Shown piece after piece: positions 44,901 to 54,665 of a stretch of 64,000 bases of DNA. Source of the stretch: Bacteroidota bacterium (GTDB lineage Bacteria > Bacteroidota > Bacteroidia > Chitinophagales > Chitinophagaceae); assembly GCA_023412975.1 (NCBI GenBank), contig JAEZRB010000152.1, positions 3,188 to 67,187 on the forward strand, given 5' to 3'. Position numbers and translations under genes: made by a program. How positions within the stretch are numbered: position 1 is the first letter of the stretch; every line of letters starts with the position of its first letter. Below the pieces are notes generated by a model. It did no database searches. It saw only the letters and a list, made by a program, of their open reading frames with translations, and had not been told where the DNA came from.

Positions 44901-44987
44901 AATCACTTTGTTTTGGGAGAAAGACGCATGCGAGACAAGTACCAATGTACATAGCACAAATGCCTTCAGCAGCTTTTGGCGGGTCAT
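41943..44987 (-). CDS. SusC/RagA-family TonB-linked outer-membrane transporter of the starch-type locus
   Basis: 1014 aa from the ATG at 44987. Signal peptide (KAFVLCTLVLVSHASFSQ), carboxypeptidase-D-like domain (VITGTVTDSKNGSLLAGVSV), TonB-box region (EVVVIGYGTRLKKDLTGSV), and a plug with the RagA signature (NPNDIESFNILKDASATAIY, then GSRASNGVIIITTKKG). The barrel ends in IFALGLNLDF. It moves maltooligosaccharide-like ligands into the periplasm if the locus is a true starch system. First gene of the operon SusC-SusD-SusE-SusF, downstream of its own promoter and palindrome. Confidence 0.95.
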   Translation of the reverse strand: MTRQKLLKAFVLCTLVLVSHASFSQNKVITGTVTDSKNGSLLAGVSVTPKGGVTGTVTNNDGMYQLTVPTTVTTLIFSSVGFATQEVDITGQTTINVVMAGDVASLNEVVVIGYGTRLKKDLTGSVTSITERDFNKGTITTPEQLIAGKVAGVQIVSNGGAPGAGSTIRIRGGASLNASNDPLIVIDGVPVDNGGISGTANALAMINPNDIESFNILKDASATAIYGSRASNGVIIITTKKGKSGRPKFNFNTQNSVSTLPKKADVLTADEFREYVQSHGTQAQIALLGNESTDWQDEIYDASFTTDNNLSVSGSMKNMPYRVSLGYMSQDGILRTGNLNRTSAAVSVSPRLFDDHLKIDVNLKGTLSHSKFADEGAIGNAVRFDPTKPVYSAGKRFGGFFEWLDPASTTGLKDLSPLNPVGLLEQRNDKSDVVRSIGNVQFDYKLHFFPDLRVNLNLGYDMSEGKGRVVIPDSAASSYLRSPDGQHGGVNNRYRQTKSNQILEAYLNYAKEISSIKSRIDVMAGYSYQDFLTTNYNGKLDPNGVLTSADGKRWTPYSDYTTDGTLISSPTFRFDEQQNRLISFFGRLNFTLNGKYLFTGTLRRDGSSRFSEDNRWGLFPSGAFAWRISEEGGLRNSRVISDLKLRLGYGVTGQQDGIANYDYIPRYSLANAQARYQFGSTYYEMYRPAGYNPNLKWEETETYNVGLDFGFLNNRISGSIDFYLKKTTDLLSVIDQSAGTNFSNKILANIGNMENKGVEFSINTQPVRNNDLVWDLGFNVTYNENEITRLTFVNDPSFPGNLVGGIAGGVGSTIQIHTVGYPKSSFYVYQQIYGKDGKPIEDLFEDRNRDGLVNVDDLYRYKAPDPDVFMGAYSNVNWKKWSAGFSLRANFGNYLYNNRFSNTGTQRNIIDPLGYLANGTRNVLETDFSGNGDRYFLSDYFIENASFLRMDYFNIGYNAGDLIRKNTNLRITANVQNVFVITKYKGVDPEVYGGIDNNFYPRPRIFALGLNLDF

Positions 44988-45023
44988 AAGCAATCGTTGT
45001 TAGTTAAGCAAATCAGTTTTTTC

Positions 45024-45057
45024 CAAAATACACAATGTGTATTAAGAACACAATGTT
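45024..45057 (-). promoter_or_regulatory. Promoter of the starch-type Sus operon with two palindromes
   Basis: On the minus strand TTG (45053-45051), about 20 nt, then TATTTTG (45030-45024). A perfect 17-bp palindrome AATACACA-A-TGTGTATT (45027-45043) overlaps the -7 box. A second, weaker one AACA-CAA-TGTT (45047-45057) covers the -33 box. The two share the direct repeat CACAATGT spaced by 18 bp. This is operator-like geometry for the regulator encoded next door at 45107-45841. Confidence 0.55.
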
Positions 45058-45106
45058 AGTGCATTTTTAATTCAGACAAAAATTAATTTATTCTTTTTCG
45101 TCATTA

Positions 45107-45841
45107 TCAAGACAGCACACGACCACGTGAAGCTGCGTTGCGGCGCCCGGCTTTTGATCTGTAAACGGACTTGAGCGAGTAAAGTTTGCCTGGCCGGTGC
45201 CTTACATCTTCTTCCATTTCATTAAGATCAATTAACCAGTCTTTTATGGCAATTTTTTTTCTGAAATTCCTGCGATCGAGCTCGGTGTTGAGTATGGCCT
45301 CATATAGTTCCTGGAGTTCCCGTAGCGAGAATTTCTCAGGTAAGAGATTGAATATCACCGGGTGATCCATAACCTGGTCGCGAAGGCGCTGGAGGCAGGT
45401 ATCGAGGATCATTTTATGATCGAATGCCAGTTTGCGGATAGAACGAACCGGTTGCCATTGCAACTCATTGTTATTTACCCGCAATTTCTGGTGCTTGGCA
45501 TCGATCAGTGAGTAATAGGCTGTCGTGATGACCCTCCCTGAAGGGTGGCGGTTCAGGCTTCCAAATGTATGCACCTGCTCGAGGTAAACATCATCCATCC
45601 CTGTACGCTGACGCAGGATACGATAGGAAGCGCTGTCGAGATCTTCATCGGGTCTTACCAGGTCGCCAAGCAGGGAATACAACCCTGAAAACTCTTCAAG
45701 GTCAGATTTTATCAGTAAAACTTTAAGCTCTTTTTCGTCGTAACAAAAAATCACACAGTCAACCGAAATGGCGATGTTGAAATAGTCGAGGTGACTTATT
45801 TTTTCTAATTCGGCCGTCTTCAGATTTGTCGCTTTTGCCAT
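45107..45841 (-). CDS. Nudix-fold transcriptional regulator (NrtR/AraR-like)
   Basis: 244 aa. The N-terminal part (about 20-150) has a Nudix fold start (YFNIAISVDCVIFCYDEKEL, then LLIKSDLEEFSGLYSLLGDL). The Nudix box, however, is degenerate: where RExxEE is required the sequence reads YRILRQRTG, so hydrolase activity is unlikely. The C-terminal part (about 160-220, LPEKFSLRELQELYEAILNT, then DRRNFRKKI) is the winged helix of NrtR-type regulators. Members of this group in Bacteroides control sugar use, for example arabinose genes. Lying between the amylase and the SusC gene, it is the obvious regulator of this locus. The sugar it senses is not known. Confidence 0.85.
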   Translation of the reverse strand: MAKATNLKTAELEKISHLDYFNIAISVDCVIFCYDEKELKVLLIKSDLEEFSGLYSLLGDLVRPDEDLDSASYRILRQRTGMDDVYLEQVHTFGSLNRHPSGRVITTAYYSLIDAKHQKLRVNNNELQWQPVRSIRKLAFDHKMILDTCLQRLRDQVMDHPVIFNLLPEKFSLRELQELYEAILNTELDRRNFRKKIAIKDWLIDLNEMEEDVRHRPGKLYSLKSVYRSKAGRRNAASRGRVLS

Positions 45842-45852
45842 GCTCTTTAAAA

Positions 45853-48735
45853 TTAAGGGACTAAAATCCTAACCAACCCGGCTTCGCCTTTTGACTGCAC
45901 ACGAATCAGGTAGATCCCGGCGGGCAAATTATTGATTTTATCAGTAAGTGAAACCTGGTTTCTCCCTTTTGTCATCAAACCCGAATAAATTCTGCCCAGT
46001 TGCTGACCGGTAGTATTAATGAGATTCATCTCCGTGTAAGCAGTTTCGGGTATTTCGATCATTAGTGTGGAACTGCCCGAAACGGGGTTTGGATTTACTG
46101 AAACCTTCAGTGTATAGGTGGGTGTTGGTGTATCATTCAACCCGGTAGTGATCGTATTTACGATATTCTTGTCGAAATAAATCCGGTATTCACCCGGACG
46201 CAGGTTAAGGTTTTGCGCGCTGCCTGTGGCCGTGATCGTTTCTCCGGTCAGGTAATCGTACCAAACTCCTGCAGATTGGAAAGTTGCGGAGAAAGTTCTT
46301 TGCACTACGTCAAAATTTGCAACGATATAGGCACTCAGGTTGGGTTCTGAAATTCTGAAATATTTAACGGCACCCGTCAGGTCGTACTGGAAATTGGTAC
46401 TGTTGAAAAGATCCGTTTGAGTTTTCCGTAATTTGATCAGGGCGGCTGTCACTTCAAAAAGCCTTCGCCTGTACTCTTCCTGCATATACTGCCAACGGGG
46501 CTCTTTCGGGGTAAGTTTACAAATATCTGTTGGAGGCACAGTATTGTCGGGGCAGGCAAAAATTGACTTATCATACCCTCTTTCTCCAAATTGCCAGATC
46601 ATCTTGGGGCCAGGTATGGTCAGAAAAAGCGCATTGGCAGCTTCCATCCGCTTTAATGCAGTCGTTTCATTTTTGACACTGTAGCCAGTCGCTGAATTGC
46701 CATAAGTAAGGTTTTTGTACATCAGCCTTTCTTCGTCATGACTTTCCATATATCCCACCAGGTGCGGATTTGTAAATCCTCTTTCATTGCTGTTGTACAC
46801 GATGGAAGATATATTGGATTTATTGGCATCATGATAGCCCATGGTCGCTTCATTGTATGCATGGTTTAACCCGGCGCCACTCCAAAGTAAAAAACCCTGG
46901 CTTTGCAATTCCTGTTCTTCATCTTTTGCGGCAAGGTGTTCGAGTATTAGGTATGTATCCGGATGATATTTGTATATGGTGTCCGCATAGTTCTTTAAAA
47001 TGTCAATCCGGCTTTGATCGTACGCGCTGAACTGACCATCATTCGAAGAAGGTTTTTGTGTAAGCCCTTTTGTAAAATCAAGGCGGTAACCATCGATCTT
47101 GTATTCCTTTAACCAATGATCAAATACGCGATGCCAGTAGTATTTGGTAACGGCTTTTTCGTGGTTAAAATCCTGGCCGAAACCAAACGCGTGCGGTTGT
47201 ACTTCATTAAACCAGGGATTATTAGCCGCCGGACGGTTCTGGGCGCTGTTCCAGTACAATTGCGCCAGCGGACTTTGTCCATAACTATGGTTGGGCACCA
47301 TATCCAGGATCACCGCGATCTGTTTCTGGTGACAGGAATCGATAAATTCCTTCAGTTTGTTTTTGGTCCCATAATATTTATCCGGCGCGAAATAAAATGA
47401 AGGGTTATATCCCCAGCTATCATTGCCCTCGAATTCATTCACCGGCATCAGTTCAATTGCATTGATACCTAAACGCTGGAGGTAACTCAGGGTATCGATC
47501 ACTGTCTGCCAATTGTGTGCGTTGGTAAAATCACGCATCAGCATTTCATAGATGATCAGGTTTCGCTTATCAGGTTTGGTAAAGGAAGTATTCCGCCAAT
47601 TATATCCAGGTGCATTTGTCTGAACCACCGATACATTACCAGTAGTAAGTCCTGAAGGATAACCCTTCAGGTTGGGATAAGTAGTGGCACTGATGTACTG
47701 GTCGTCGGGAGAAAGTATTTTCTCTGAATAAGGATCTGCTATCTTAAGGGTCCCATCGACCAGGTATTGAAAAACGTATTCCTGTCCAGGTGTCAGTCCG
47801 GTAAAGTTCAGCCACCAGTAATTCCCATCCGGCGTTTTGTTCATTTGGAATTGTGACTGTTCTGTCCAGCTATTGCCGGCCAGTTCACCAATCACGGAAA
47901 TACGGCTTTTACCTGGCGCATAAAGTACTAGTGTCAGTTCTGTATTGTTAGGATTATAGTTAATCCCATCTACGACGCCTGCTGGCAACGGTGCTGTGTT
48001 GACAGCTCCTGCGACAAAAAATTTGATGGAATCTTTAATGATCTCTGATCCGTCAACCGCTTCGGCATATATCGTTGTGTTCCCCCCGGTGGTGATAACG
48101 GGGTTGGCGGAAATAGTAGTGGCAGATGCGGCAGTCTGAATCAGCGTTCCGTTCAGGTAAAGATTCAGGGTAGCAGGTTTATTGGAAACTGCGGTAAGTG
48201 AAATATTATCACCGACAGCTTTTGAGATCGTCTCCGGCTCAGGAGTGTGCTTTGGCTGAAACGGCGGCGTGGTAAATCGTACTGCGATATCATCATCGTA
48301 CACGGGCACATACATATCACTTCCATCTGTATTGGCCTGTTTTTGCTGGCCATTCCCATTGCGAAACAGGATAGCGATCTTATAAATCGTTTCACCTGCT
48401 GGTACATTAAAATAATTGCGGAGATTGTTGATGGTAAAACTGTATTTATTGCTACCCAGTGATGTCGCCTTTGAAGCAGGCAATGTGCCGGGCCAATCGA
48501 ATGGGGCATATTTCCAGTCACCCGGATTTGAACTTGCACTGGTGATTAGACCAATATGAACAAACACATCGTTGGGATTGGAATAATTAAACAGACCCTG
48601 GTTGCCTTTGCTTGCATCCACCGTGATCGTTACGTTATCATTTTCCTTCGGGAATGCCGGTGTCCAGGTCAGGAGTTGGCCATACAACACAGAAGTAAAT
48701 AGCAGGCAGCTAAGAATTGGCAGCAGTCGTTTCAT
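45853..48735 (-). CDS. Secreted GH13 alpha-amylase with T9SS sorting domain
   Basis: 960 aa from the ATG at 48735 (MKRLLPILSCLLFTSVLYG signal peptide); a longer frame adds 15 residues. Two N-terminal beta domains, one of the early-set/CBM48 type (TELVLYAPGKSRISVIGELA), precede the GH13 barrel. The barrel has VVLDMVPNHS-like (VILDMVPNHSYG), DGYRLDFTKG (nucleophile Asp), TYLILEHLA (acid/base Glu) and GYMESHDEERL. The C-terminus is a type A sorting domain (VSVNPNPVSGSSTLMIEIPE ... GIYLIRVQ) for export and anchoring by the type IX system. It hydrolyses alpha-1,4-glucans at the cell surface and feeds the SusC/D transporter. The regulator gene follows 11 bp downstream. Confidence 0.92.
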   Translation of the reverse strand: MKRLLPILSCLLFTSVLYGQLLTWTPAFPKENDNVTITVDASKGNQGLFNYSNPNDVFVHIGLITSASSNPGDWKYAPFDWPGTLPASKATSLGSNKYSFTINNLRNYFNVPAGETIYKIAILFRNGNGQQKQANTDGSDMYVPVYDDDIAVRFTTPPFQPKHTPEPETISKAVGDNISLTAVSNKPATLNLYLNGTLIQTAASATTISANPVITTGGNTTIYAEAVDGSEIIKDSIKFFVAGAVNTAPLPAGVVDGINYNPNNTELTLVLYAPGKSRISVIGELAGNSWTEQSQFQMNKTPDGNYWWLNFTGLTPGQEYVFQYLVDGTLKIADPYSEKILSPDDQYISATTYPNLKGYPSGLTTGNVSVVQTNAPGYNWRNTSFTKPDKRNLIIYEMLMRDFTNAHNWQTVIDTLSYLQRLGINAIELMPVNEFEGNDSWGYNPSFYFAPDKYYGTKNKLKEFIDSCHQKQIAVILDMVPNHSYGQSPLAQLYWNSAQNRPAANNPWFNEVQPHAFGFGQDFNHEKAVTKYYWHRVFDHWLKEYKIDGYRLDFTKGLTQKPSSNDGQFSAYDQSRIDILKNYADTIYKYHPDTYLILEHLAAKDEEQELQSQGFLLWSGAGLNHAYNEATMGYHDANKSNISSIVYNSNERGFTNPHLVGYMESHDEERLMYKNLTYGNSATGYSVKNETTALKRMEAANALFLTIPGPKMIWQFGERGYDKSIFACPDNTVPPTDICKLTPKEPRWQYMQEEYRRRLFEVTAALIKLRKTQTDLFNSTNFQYDLTGAVKYFRISEPNLSAYIVANFDVVQRTFSATFQSAGVWYDYLTGETITATGSAQNLNLRPGEYRIYFDKNIVNTITTGLNDTPTPTYTLKVSVNPNPVSGSSTLMIEIPETAYTEMNLINTTGQQLGRIYSGLMTKGRNQVSLTDKINNLPAGIYLIRVQSKGEAGLVRILVP

Positions 48736-48891
48736 CCGAGATTCTTTAACCGAAGATACAAATATGTACTTATAACACATTAATTTTTTAAATAAGACTG
48801 GTCGGGAGAAATGGTCTGTATTGAATCGGGAGTTGAGCTAAACCTGCATCTACTCGGTCCGGTAAATCCCCATAATCCAGGTCCAAAATAG

Positions 48892-51042
<2,151 letters not shown>

Positions 51043-51057
51043 AAAGGTAATAAGAAT

Positions 51058-51726
51058 ATGCTCAAGACTTCAACAATCAAATTTTTAAAAGACCTGCGTA
51101 AGCATAACAATAAACCCTGGTTTGATCAGCATCGACAGGATTACGAAAATGCAAAAGCGGACTTTTCAGCCTTCGTGCAACTCGTTATTGACAAACATGG
51201 GAAAAAAGATCCTGGCATTGCGCACCTGAAGGCAAAGGATTGTATATTCCGCATCAACAGGGATGTTCGTTTCTCTAAGGACAAGTCGCCGTACAAAACC
51301 AATATGGGTGCCTATTTCAATCCCGAAGGAAAAAAATCAAAACTGGGCGGCTATTATTTTCACTGTGAACCGGGACAGAGTTTTGTGGGAGGCGGCATCT
51401 GGATGCCGCTTCCGGCCGACCTGGCCAAGATCAGGCAGGAGATCGATTACAACCTGGATGGATTCAAAAAACTCATTACAGCACGTAAGTTTAAAAATGT
51501 ATATGGTGATCTTTCGCACAGTCCCGAGTATTCGCTGAGCCGTGTGCCGAAAGGTTATGAAGCCGACAACCCTGCTGCGGAATACCTCAAACTGAAGAGT
51601 TATGTGGCAATGACGCCCCTATCCGATAGCGACCTTGTATCTAAAGACCTGGTCAAAAAAGTGCTGGAAGCCTTTGAAACTCTGCTCCCACTGCTACGAT
51701 TCATGAATGAAAGCATCCGTGGTTAA
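51058..51726 (+). CDS. DUF2461-family protein
   Basis: 222 aa, soluble. Matches DUF2461 (TIGR02453) through FLKDLRKHNNKPWFDQHRQD near the start, IFRINRDVRFSKDKSPYKTN in the middle and GGGIWMPLPADLAKIRQEID further on. Length is typical. The biochemical role of the family is not known. It follows ligA by 15 bp in the same direction, which suggests co-transcription but says little about function because the pairing is not universal. Confidence 0.88.
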   Translation: MLKTSTIKFLKDLRKHNNKPWFDQHRQDYENAKADFSAFVQLVIDKHGKKDPGIAHLKAKDCIFRINRDVRFSKDKSPYKTNMGAYFNPEGKKSKLGGYYFHCEPGQSFVGGGIWMPLPADLAKIRQEIDYNLDGFKKLITARKFKNVYGDLSHSPEYSLSRVPKGYEADNPAAEYLKLKSYVAMTPLSDSDLVSKDLVKKVLEAFETLLPLLRFMNESIRG

Positions 51727-51787
51727 ATCCGGCACGATTATTATAATTCCTTAATTATCAACATTAGAATAATATTAACCAAATAAA

Positions 51788-51820
51788 TTTGCCAAATTCA
51801 ATGTTTAAACATTAATTTTG
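51788..51820 (+). promoter_or_regulatory. Promoter of yceI, close match to the Bacteroidota consensus
   Basis: TTTG (51788-51791), a 21-nt spacer, and TAATTTTG (51813-51820), a perfect TAnnTTTG box. The expected transcript start lies about 12-15 nt before the ATG at 51839, giving a short leader. Confidence 0.65.
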
Positions 51821-51838
51821 TACTCTAAACTTATCATT

Positions 51839-52384
51839 ATGTCAACATGGATTATTGATACCGCACACACCGAGATTGGATTTAAGGTAAAACACCTCGT
51901 GATCTCAACCGTTTCAGGAAAATTTACAAAGTTTGAAGGCAAGCTGGAAGGCGATCCCGCCGACTTCTCCAACGCGCAGATTACATTTACTGCCGACATT
52001 GACAGTATTACAACTGGTAATGAACAACGTGATGGACATTTGAAATCCGCTGATTTTTTTGATGCCGCCAATCACCCTAAACTAAGTTTTAAATCCACCG
52101 CTATAGTTGGGAAAGGTGATAATGAATATAAAGTCACCGGCGAACTGACCATCAGGAATACAACCAAACCCATTTCGCTGAATGTTGAATTTGGTGGTGT
52201 ACAGAACGACCTGTACGGCCAGACCGTTGCAGGATTTGAAATAACCGGTAAGATCAACCGCCAGGAATATGGGCTTAGCTGGAACGCCGTAACCGAAGCG
52301 GGCGGTATCGTGGTAGCAGATGATGTGAAGCTTATCATCAACGCCGAACTGGTGAAACAAGTGAAAGAAGCCGCCACGGCTTAA
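51839..52384 (+). CDS. YceI-family lipocalin-like protein, cytoplasmic form
   Basis: 181 aa from the ATG at 51839 (MSTWIIDTAHTEIGFKVKHL), which agrees with the family start; an in-frame ATG at 51818 lies inside the promoter region. The YceI pattern is complete (SKFTKFEGKLEGDP-like strand, FDAANHPKLSFKSTAI, VTGELTIRNTTKPI, FEITGKINRQEYGLSW). These proteins form a barrel that binds isoprenoids or other amphiphiles. There is no signal peptide, unlike E. coli YceI, so this form should stay in the cytoplasm. Single gene with its own promoter and terminator. Confidence 0.9.
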   Translation: MSTWIIDTAHTEIGFKVKHLVISTVSGKFTKFEGKLEGDPADFSNAQITFTADIDSITTGNEQRDGHLKSADFFDAANHPKLSFKSTAIVGKGDNEYKVTGELTIRNTTKPISLNVEFGGVQNDLYGQTVAGFEITGKINRQEYGLSWNAVTEAGGIVVADDVKLIINAELVKQVKEAATA

Positions 52385-52402
52385 CCATAACTTAAACAGT
52401 TG

Positions 52403-52446
52403 AAGTGGGATAAAGAAAACAAAAGGAGTTTTCTTTATCCCACTTT
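52403..52446 (+). terminator. Long perfect hairpin after yceI
   Basis: Perfect 17-bp inverted repeat, AAGTGGGATAAAGAAAA (52403-52419) with TTTTCTTTATCCCACTT (52429-52445), and a 9-nt loop. There is no separate T-tract after it, so ordinary intrinsic termination is not certain. mRNA 3'-end protection is an alternative. Confidence 0.6.
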
Positions 52447-52663
52447 ACATTTATATCACCGCAAGCCCTATTTAATTCCAGGTTTCTTCCCCTACAGCGG
52501 TATGTATACATGCATGCCTAATTTGGCTTTTAATTTTTTATTGATATACAATAGCTTGTACGTAATCCCACCCAGCTTTCACAATTTAATATGCAAATAT
52601 TTCGTTAAGTGAGTTGCATACCCTTTGATGGGTTTGTACTTTGTTTGAGCAAAAACAAACCTT

Positions 52664-53350
52664 ATGAAAAAAATTGTACCCTTACTTTCTGTGGCTTTGA
52701 TTTTAGTCTCTGTATCATGTAGCCGCAAGTATTACACTTCATCATTCTTCGAACAACAAACAGCAGGTCACCGCATCATCGCGGTTTTACCATCCGAAAT
52801 AGTGTTAACAGGAAAACAACCTGAGCAATTAACACCAGAACAGATCGCCCAAATCGAGGAAGAGGAAAGCAAAGCCTTCCAGCTTGCCCTTTACAGTAAT
52901 ATCCTGCAACACGCCAATTCCAGAAAATATTATATGTCGGTCGGCGTGCAGGATGTCCATAAAACCATGTCAGTACTCGAGGAAAATGGTATCACCCTGC
53001 GCGAATCCTGGAAACTGGATGACAAAAAGCTCGCTTCGTTACTCGGAGTGGATGCGGTTGTAAGGATGCAGATCAGAAAGAAAAGATATATGAGCGATTA
53101 TGCATCATACGGCGTGACCATCGCAAAGGACGTGATCAGCCAGACACCACTTGGTAATAAGCTGCCCATACCGCGTAGTCTTGGTAAAACTGAAGATATC
53201 TATGCCTATTGCAGCGTGGTGAGTAATAGTGTTACACTATGGAACAATAATTATAAGGCTGCCGCCGACTGGGATAATCCTTCCACTGTGATCATCGAAA
53301 ACATCACGGATAATTTTGGAAGATATTTTCCTTATAAAAAAAGAAGGTAG
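52664..53350 (+). CDS. Hypothetical lipoprotein
   Basis: 228 aa with a lipobox (LILVSVSC, Cys19). The mature part is mostly alpha/beta: HRIIAVLPSEIVLTGKQPEQ, a Glu-rich helix, then LLGVDAVVRMQIRKKRY. The pattern of a short-chain 'IAVLP' strand followed by a 'LGVDAVV' strand recalls CsgG/LpoB/GNA1162-type surface lipoproteins that share an anticodon-binding-like fold, but the similarity is too weak for a name. It stands alone between the yceI and asd genes; a TTG-N20-TACTTTG promoter-like pair lies just upstream (about 52615-52645). Confidence 0.7.
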   Translation: MKKIVPLLSVALILVSVSCSRKYYTSSFFEQQTAGHRIIAVLPSEIVLTGKQPEQLTPEQIAQIEEEESKAFQLALYSNILQHANSRKYYMSVGVQDVHKTMSVLEENGITLRESWKLDDKKLASLLGVDAVVRMQIRKKRYMSDYASYGVTIAKDVISQTPLGNKLPIPRSLGKTEDIYAYCSVVSNSVTLWNNNYKAAADWDNPSTVIIENITDNFGRYFPYKKRR

Positions 53351-53370
53351 ATTTCTTTAGCCGTTTTAAG

Positions 53371-53437
53371 GAATGTTCAATTTTCATCGTTCAGGTGAGA
53401 AAAGCTAGCCTTTTTGAACAGAGAAAATTGAACATTC
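53371..53437. terminator. 15-bp inverted repeat between converging genes
   Basis: GAATGTTCAATTTTC (53371-53385) and its exact complement GAAAATTGAACATTC (53423-53437) with 37 nt between. An inner GTTCA/TGAAC pair can extend the hairpin. It sits between the ends of the lipoprotein gene (plus) and asd (minus), so a shared terminator is the simplest reading, though a T-tail is weak on both sides. Confidence 0.45.
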
Positions 53438-53466
53438 TGTCTTAATAATCTATTCAATCACTTGTA

Positions 53467-54459
53467 TTAATTCAACAGTCCTTTCCCCACCAGGTATTCA
53501 GCTATCTGAACTGCGTTGGTTGCCGCTCCTTTCCTTAGGTTATCGCTAACAATCCACATGTTTAGGGTGTTTGGCTGTGTTTCATCCCTGCGCAGGCGAC
53601 CAACAAAAACCTCATCCCTCTCATGCGCATCCTTTGGCATTGGGTATAAGGCATTGGCCGGATCATCAACGACTACCACGCCAGGGGCACCTGACAATAT
53701 TGTTTTCACCTCGGGAAGTTCAAAATCATTTGCAAATTCAATATTTACGCTTTCGCTATGTCCACCCATCACCGGTATGCGTACAGTAGTGGCGGTAACG
53801 CGGATAGAATCGTCGCGCATGATCTTTTTTGTTTCATTGACCATCTTCATTTCTTCCTTGGTATAACCATTATCAACGAAAACATCAATTTGTGGTATTA
53901 CGTTCAGGTCAATGGGATATTGATATGCTTTCTCACCCTCAACGCCATTGCGTTCATTCATCAGCTGGTTCACCGCTTTTACACCTGTACCTGTTACACT
54001 TTGATACGTGCTCACCACAATTCGTTTGATCCCGTATTTTTTATGCAGCGGATTTAATGCCACCACCATCTGAATAGTTGAGCAGTTAGGGTTAGCAATG
54101 ATCTTATCCTCGCCCGTAAGCGCATCAGCATTGATCTCCGGCACCACCAGCTTTTTTGTTGTATCCATTCGCCAGGCAGATGAGTTATCAATGACAGTGA
54201 TACCGGCTTCTGCAAACTTTGGCGCCCATTCCAGCGAAGTACCGCCGCCAGCAGAAAATAATGCCACGGCCGGCTTTGCTGCGATAGCATCCGTCATGCT
54301 TACAACTTTGTACTTTTTCCCCTTGAATTCAATTTCCTTTCCAACTGATCTTTCTGATGCAACAGGCAACAATTCTGTAACGGGAAAATTTCTTTCCGCC
54401 AGTACCTGTAGCATTTTGGTGCCTACCAATCCTGTAGCGCCTACTACTGCAACTTTCAT
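53467..54459 (-). CDS. asd: Aspartate-semialdehyde dehydrogenase
   Basis: 330 aa. NADP-binding start (VAVVGATGLVGTKMLQVL), the catalytic Cys126 in IIANPNCSTIQMV, the substrate-binding segments STYQSVTGTG and RIPVMGGHSESV with its His, and a normal length. It reduces aspartyl phosphate to aspartate semialdehyde, the branch point to lysine, threonine, methionine and diaminopimelate for the cell wall. The ATG at 54459 is preceded by an exact Shine-Dalgarno AGGAGG (54470-54465), unusual for this phylum. Its leader holds an attenuator (54541-54704). Confidence 0.96.
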   Translation of the reverse strand: MKVAVVGATGLVGTKMLQVLAERNFPVTELLPVASERSVGKEIEFKGKKYKVVSMTDAIAAKPAVALFSAGGGTSLEWAPKFAEAGITVIDNSSAWRMDTTKKLVVPEINADALTGEDKIIANPNCSTIQMVVALNPLHKKYGIKRIVVSTYQSVTGTGVKAVNQLMNERNGVEGEKAYQYPIDLNVIPQIDVFVDNGYTKEEMKMVNETKKIMRDDSIRVTATTVRIPVMGGHSESVNIEFANDFELPEVKTILSGAPGVVVVDDPANALYPMPKDAHERDEVFVGRLRRDETQPNTLNMWIVSDNLRKGAATNAVQIAEYLVGKGLLN

Positions 54460-54553
54460 AATTACCTCCTGGCCTCCCGCCTGCGCGGAAGGAATTTAAT
54501 TGTTTAAAAATATTTGTGCCGTGCTGAAATCGATGCCTGGGTATACAAAAAAA

Positions 54554-54577
54554 CAGGCCTTCCATCCGGAAGGCCTG
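54554..54577 (-). terminator. Terminator hairpin in the asd leader
   Basis: Perfect 10-bp stem with a 4-nt loop, then TTTTTTT (54553-54547) on the minus strand. There is no annotated gene upstream on this strand apart from the 14-codon leader, so its natural role is conditional termination before asd. Confidence 0.85.
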
Positions 54578-54620
54578 CTAAACTTTTATATGGTTACATA
54601 CATAACGCCGCAAACCTTCC

Positions 54621-54665
54621 TTAGGAGAATGTCTTCGTGCGTTTTGTATGTTTCATTGATTTCAT
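54621..54665 (-). CDS. asd leader peptide (14 aa)
   Basis: MKSMKHTKRTKTFS, stop TAA at 54623-54621. Nine of 14 residues are Lys (4), Thr (3) or Met (2), all products of the aspartate pathway that asd feeds, which is how attenuator leaders are built. The ATG lies only 7 nt after the -7 box, so the mRNA would be leaderless or nearly so. A second in-frame ATG at codon 4 is an alternative start. Too short to judge by coding statistics; confidence comes from the surrounding promoter, antiterminator and terminator. Confidence 0.6.
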   Translation of the reverse strand: MKSMKHTKRTKTFS

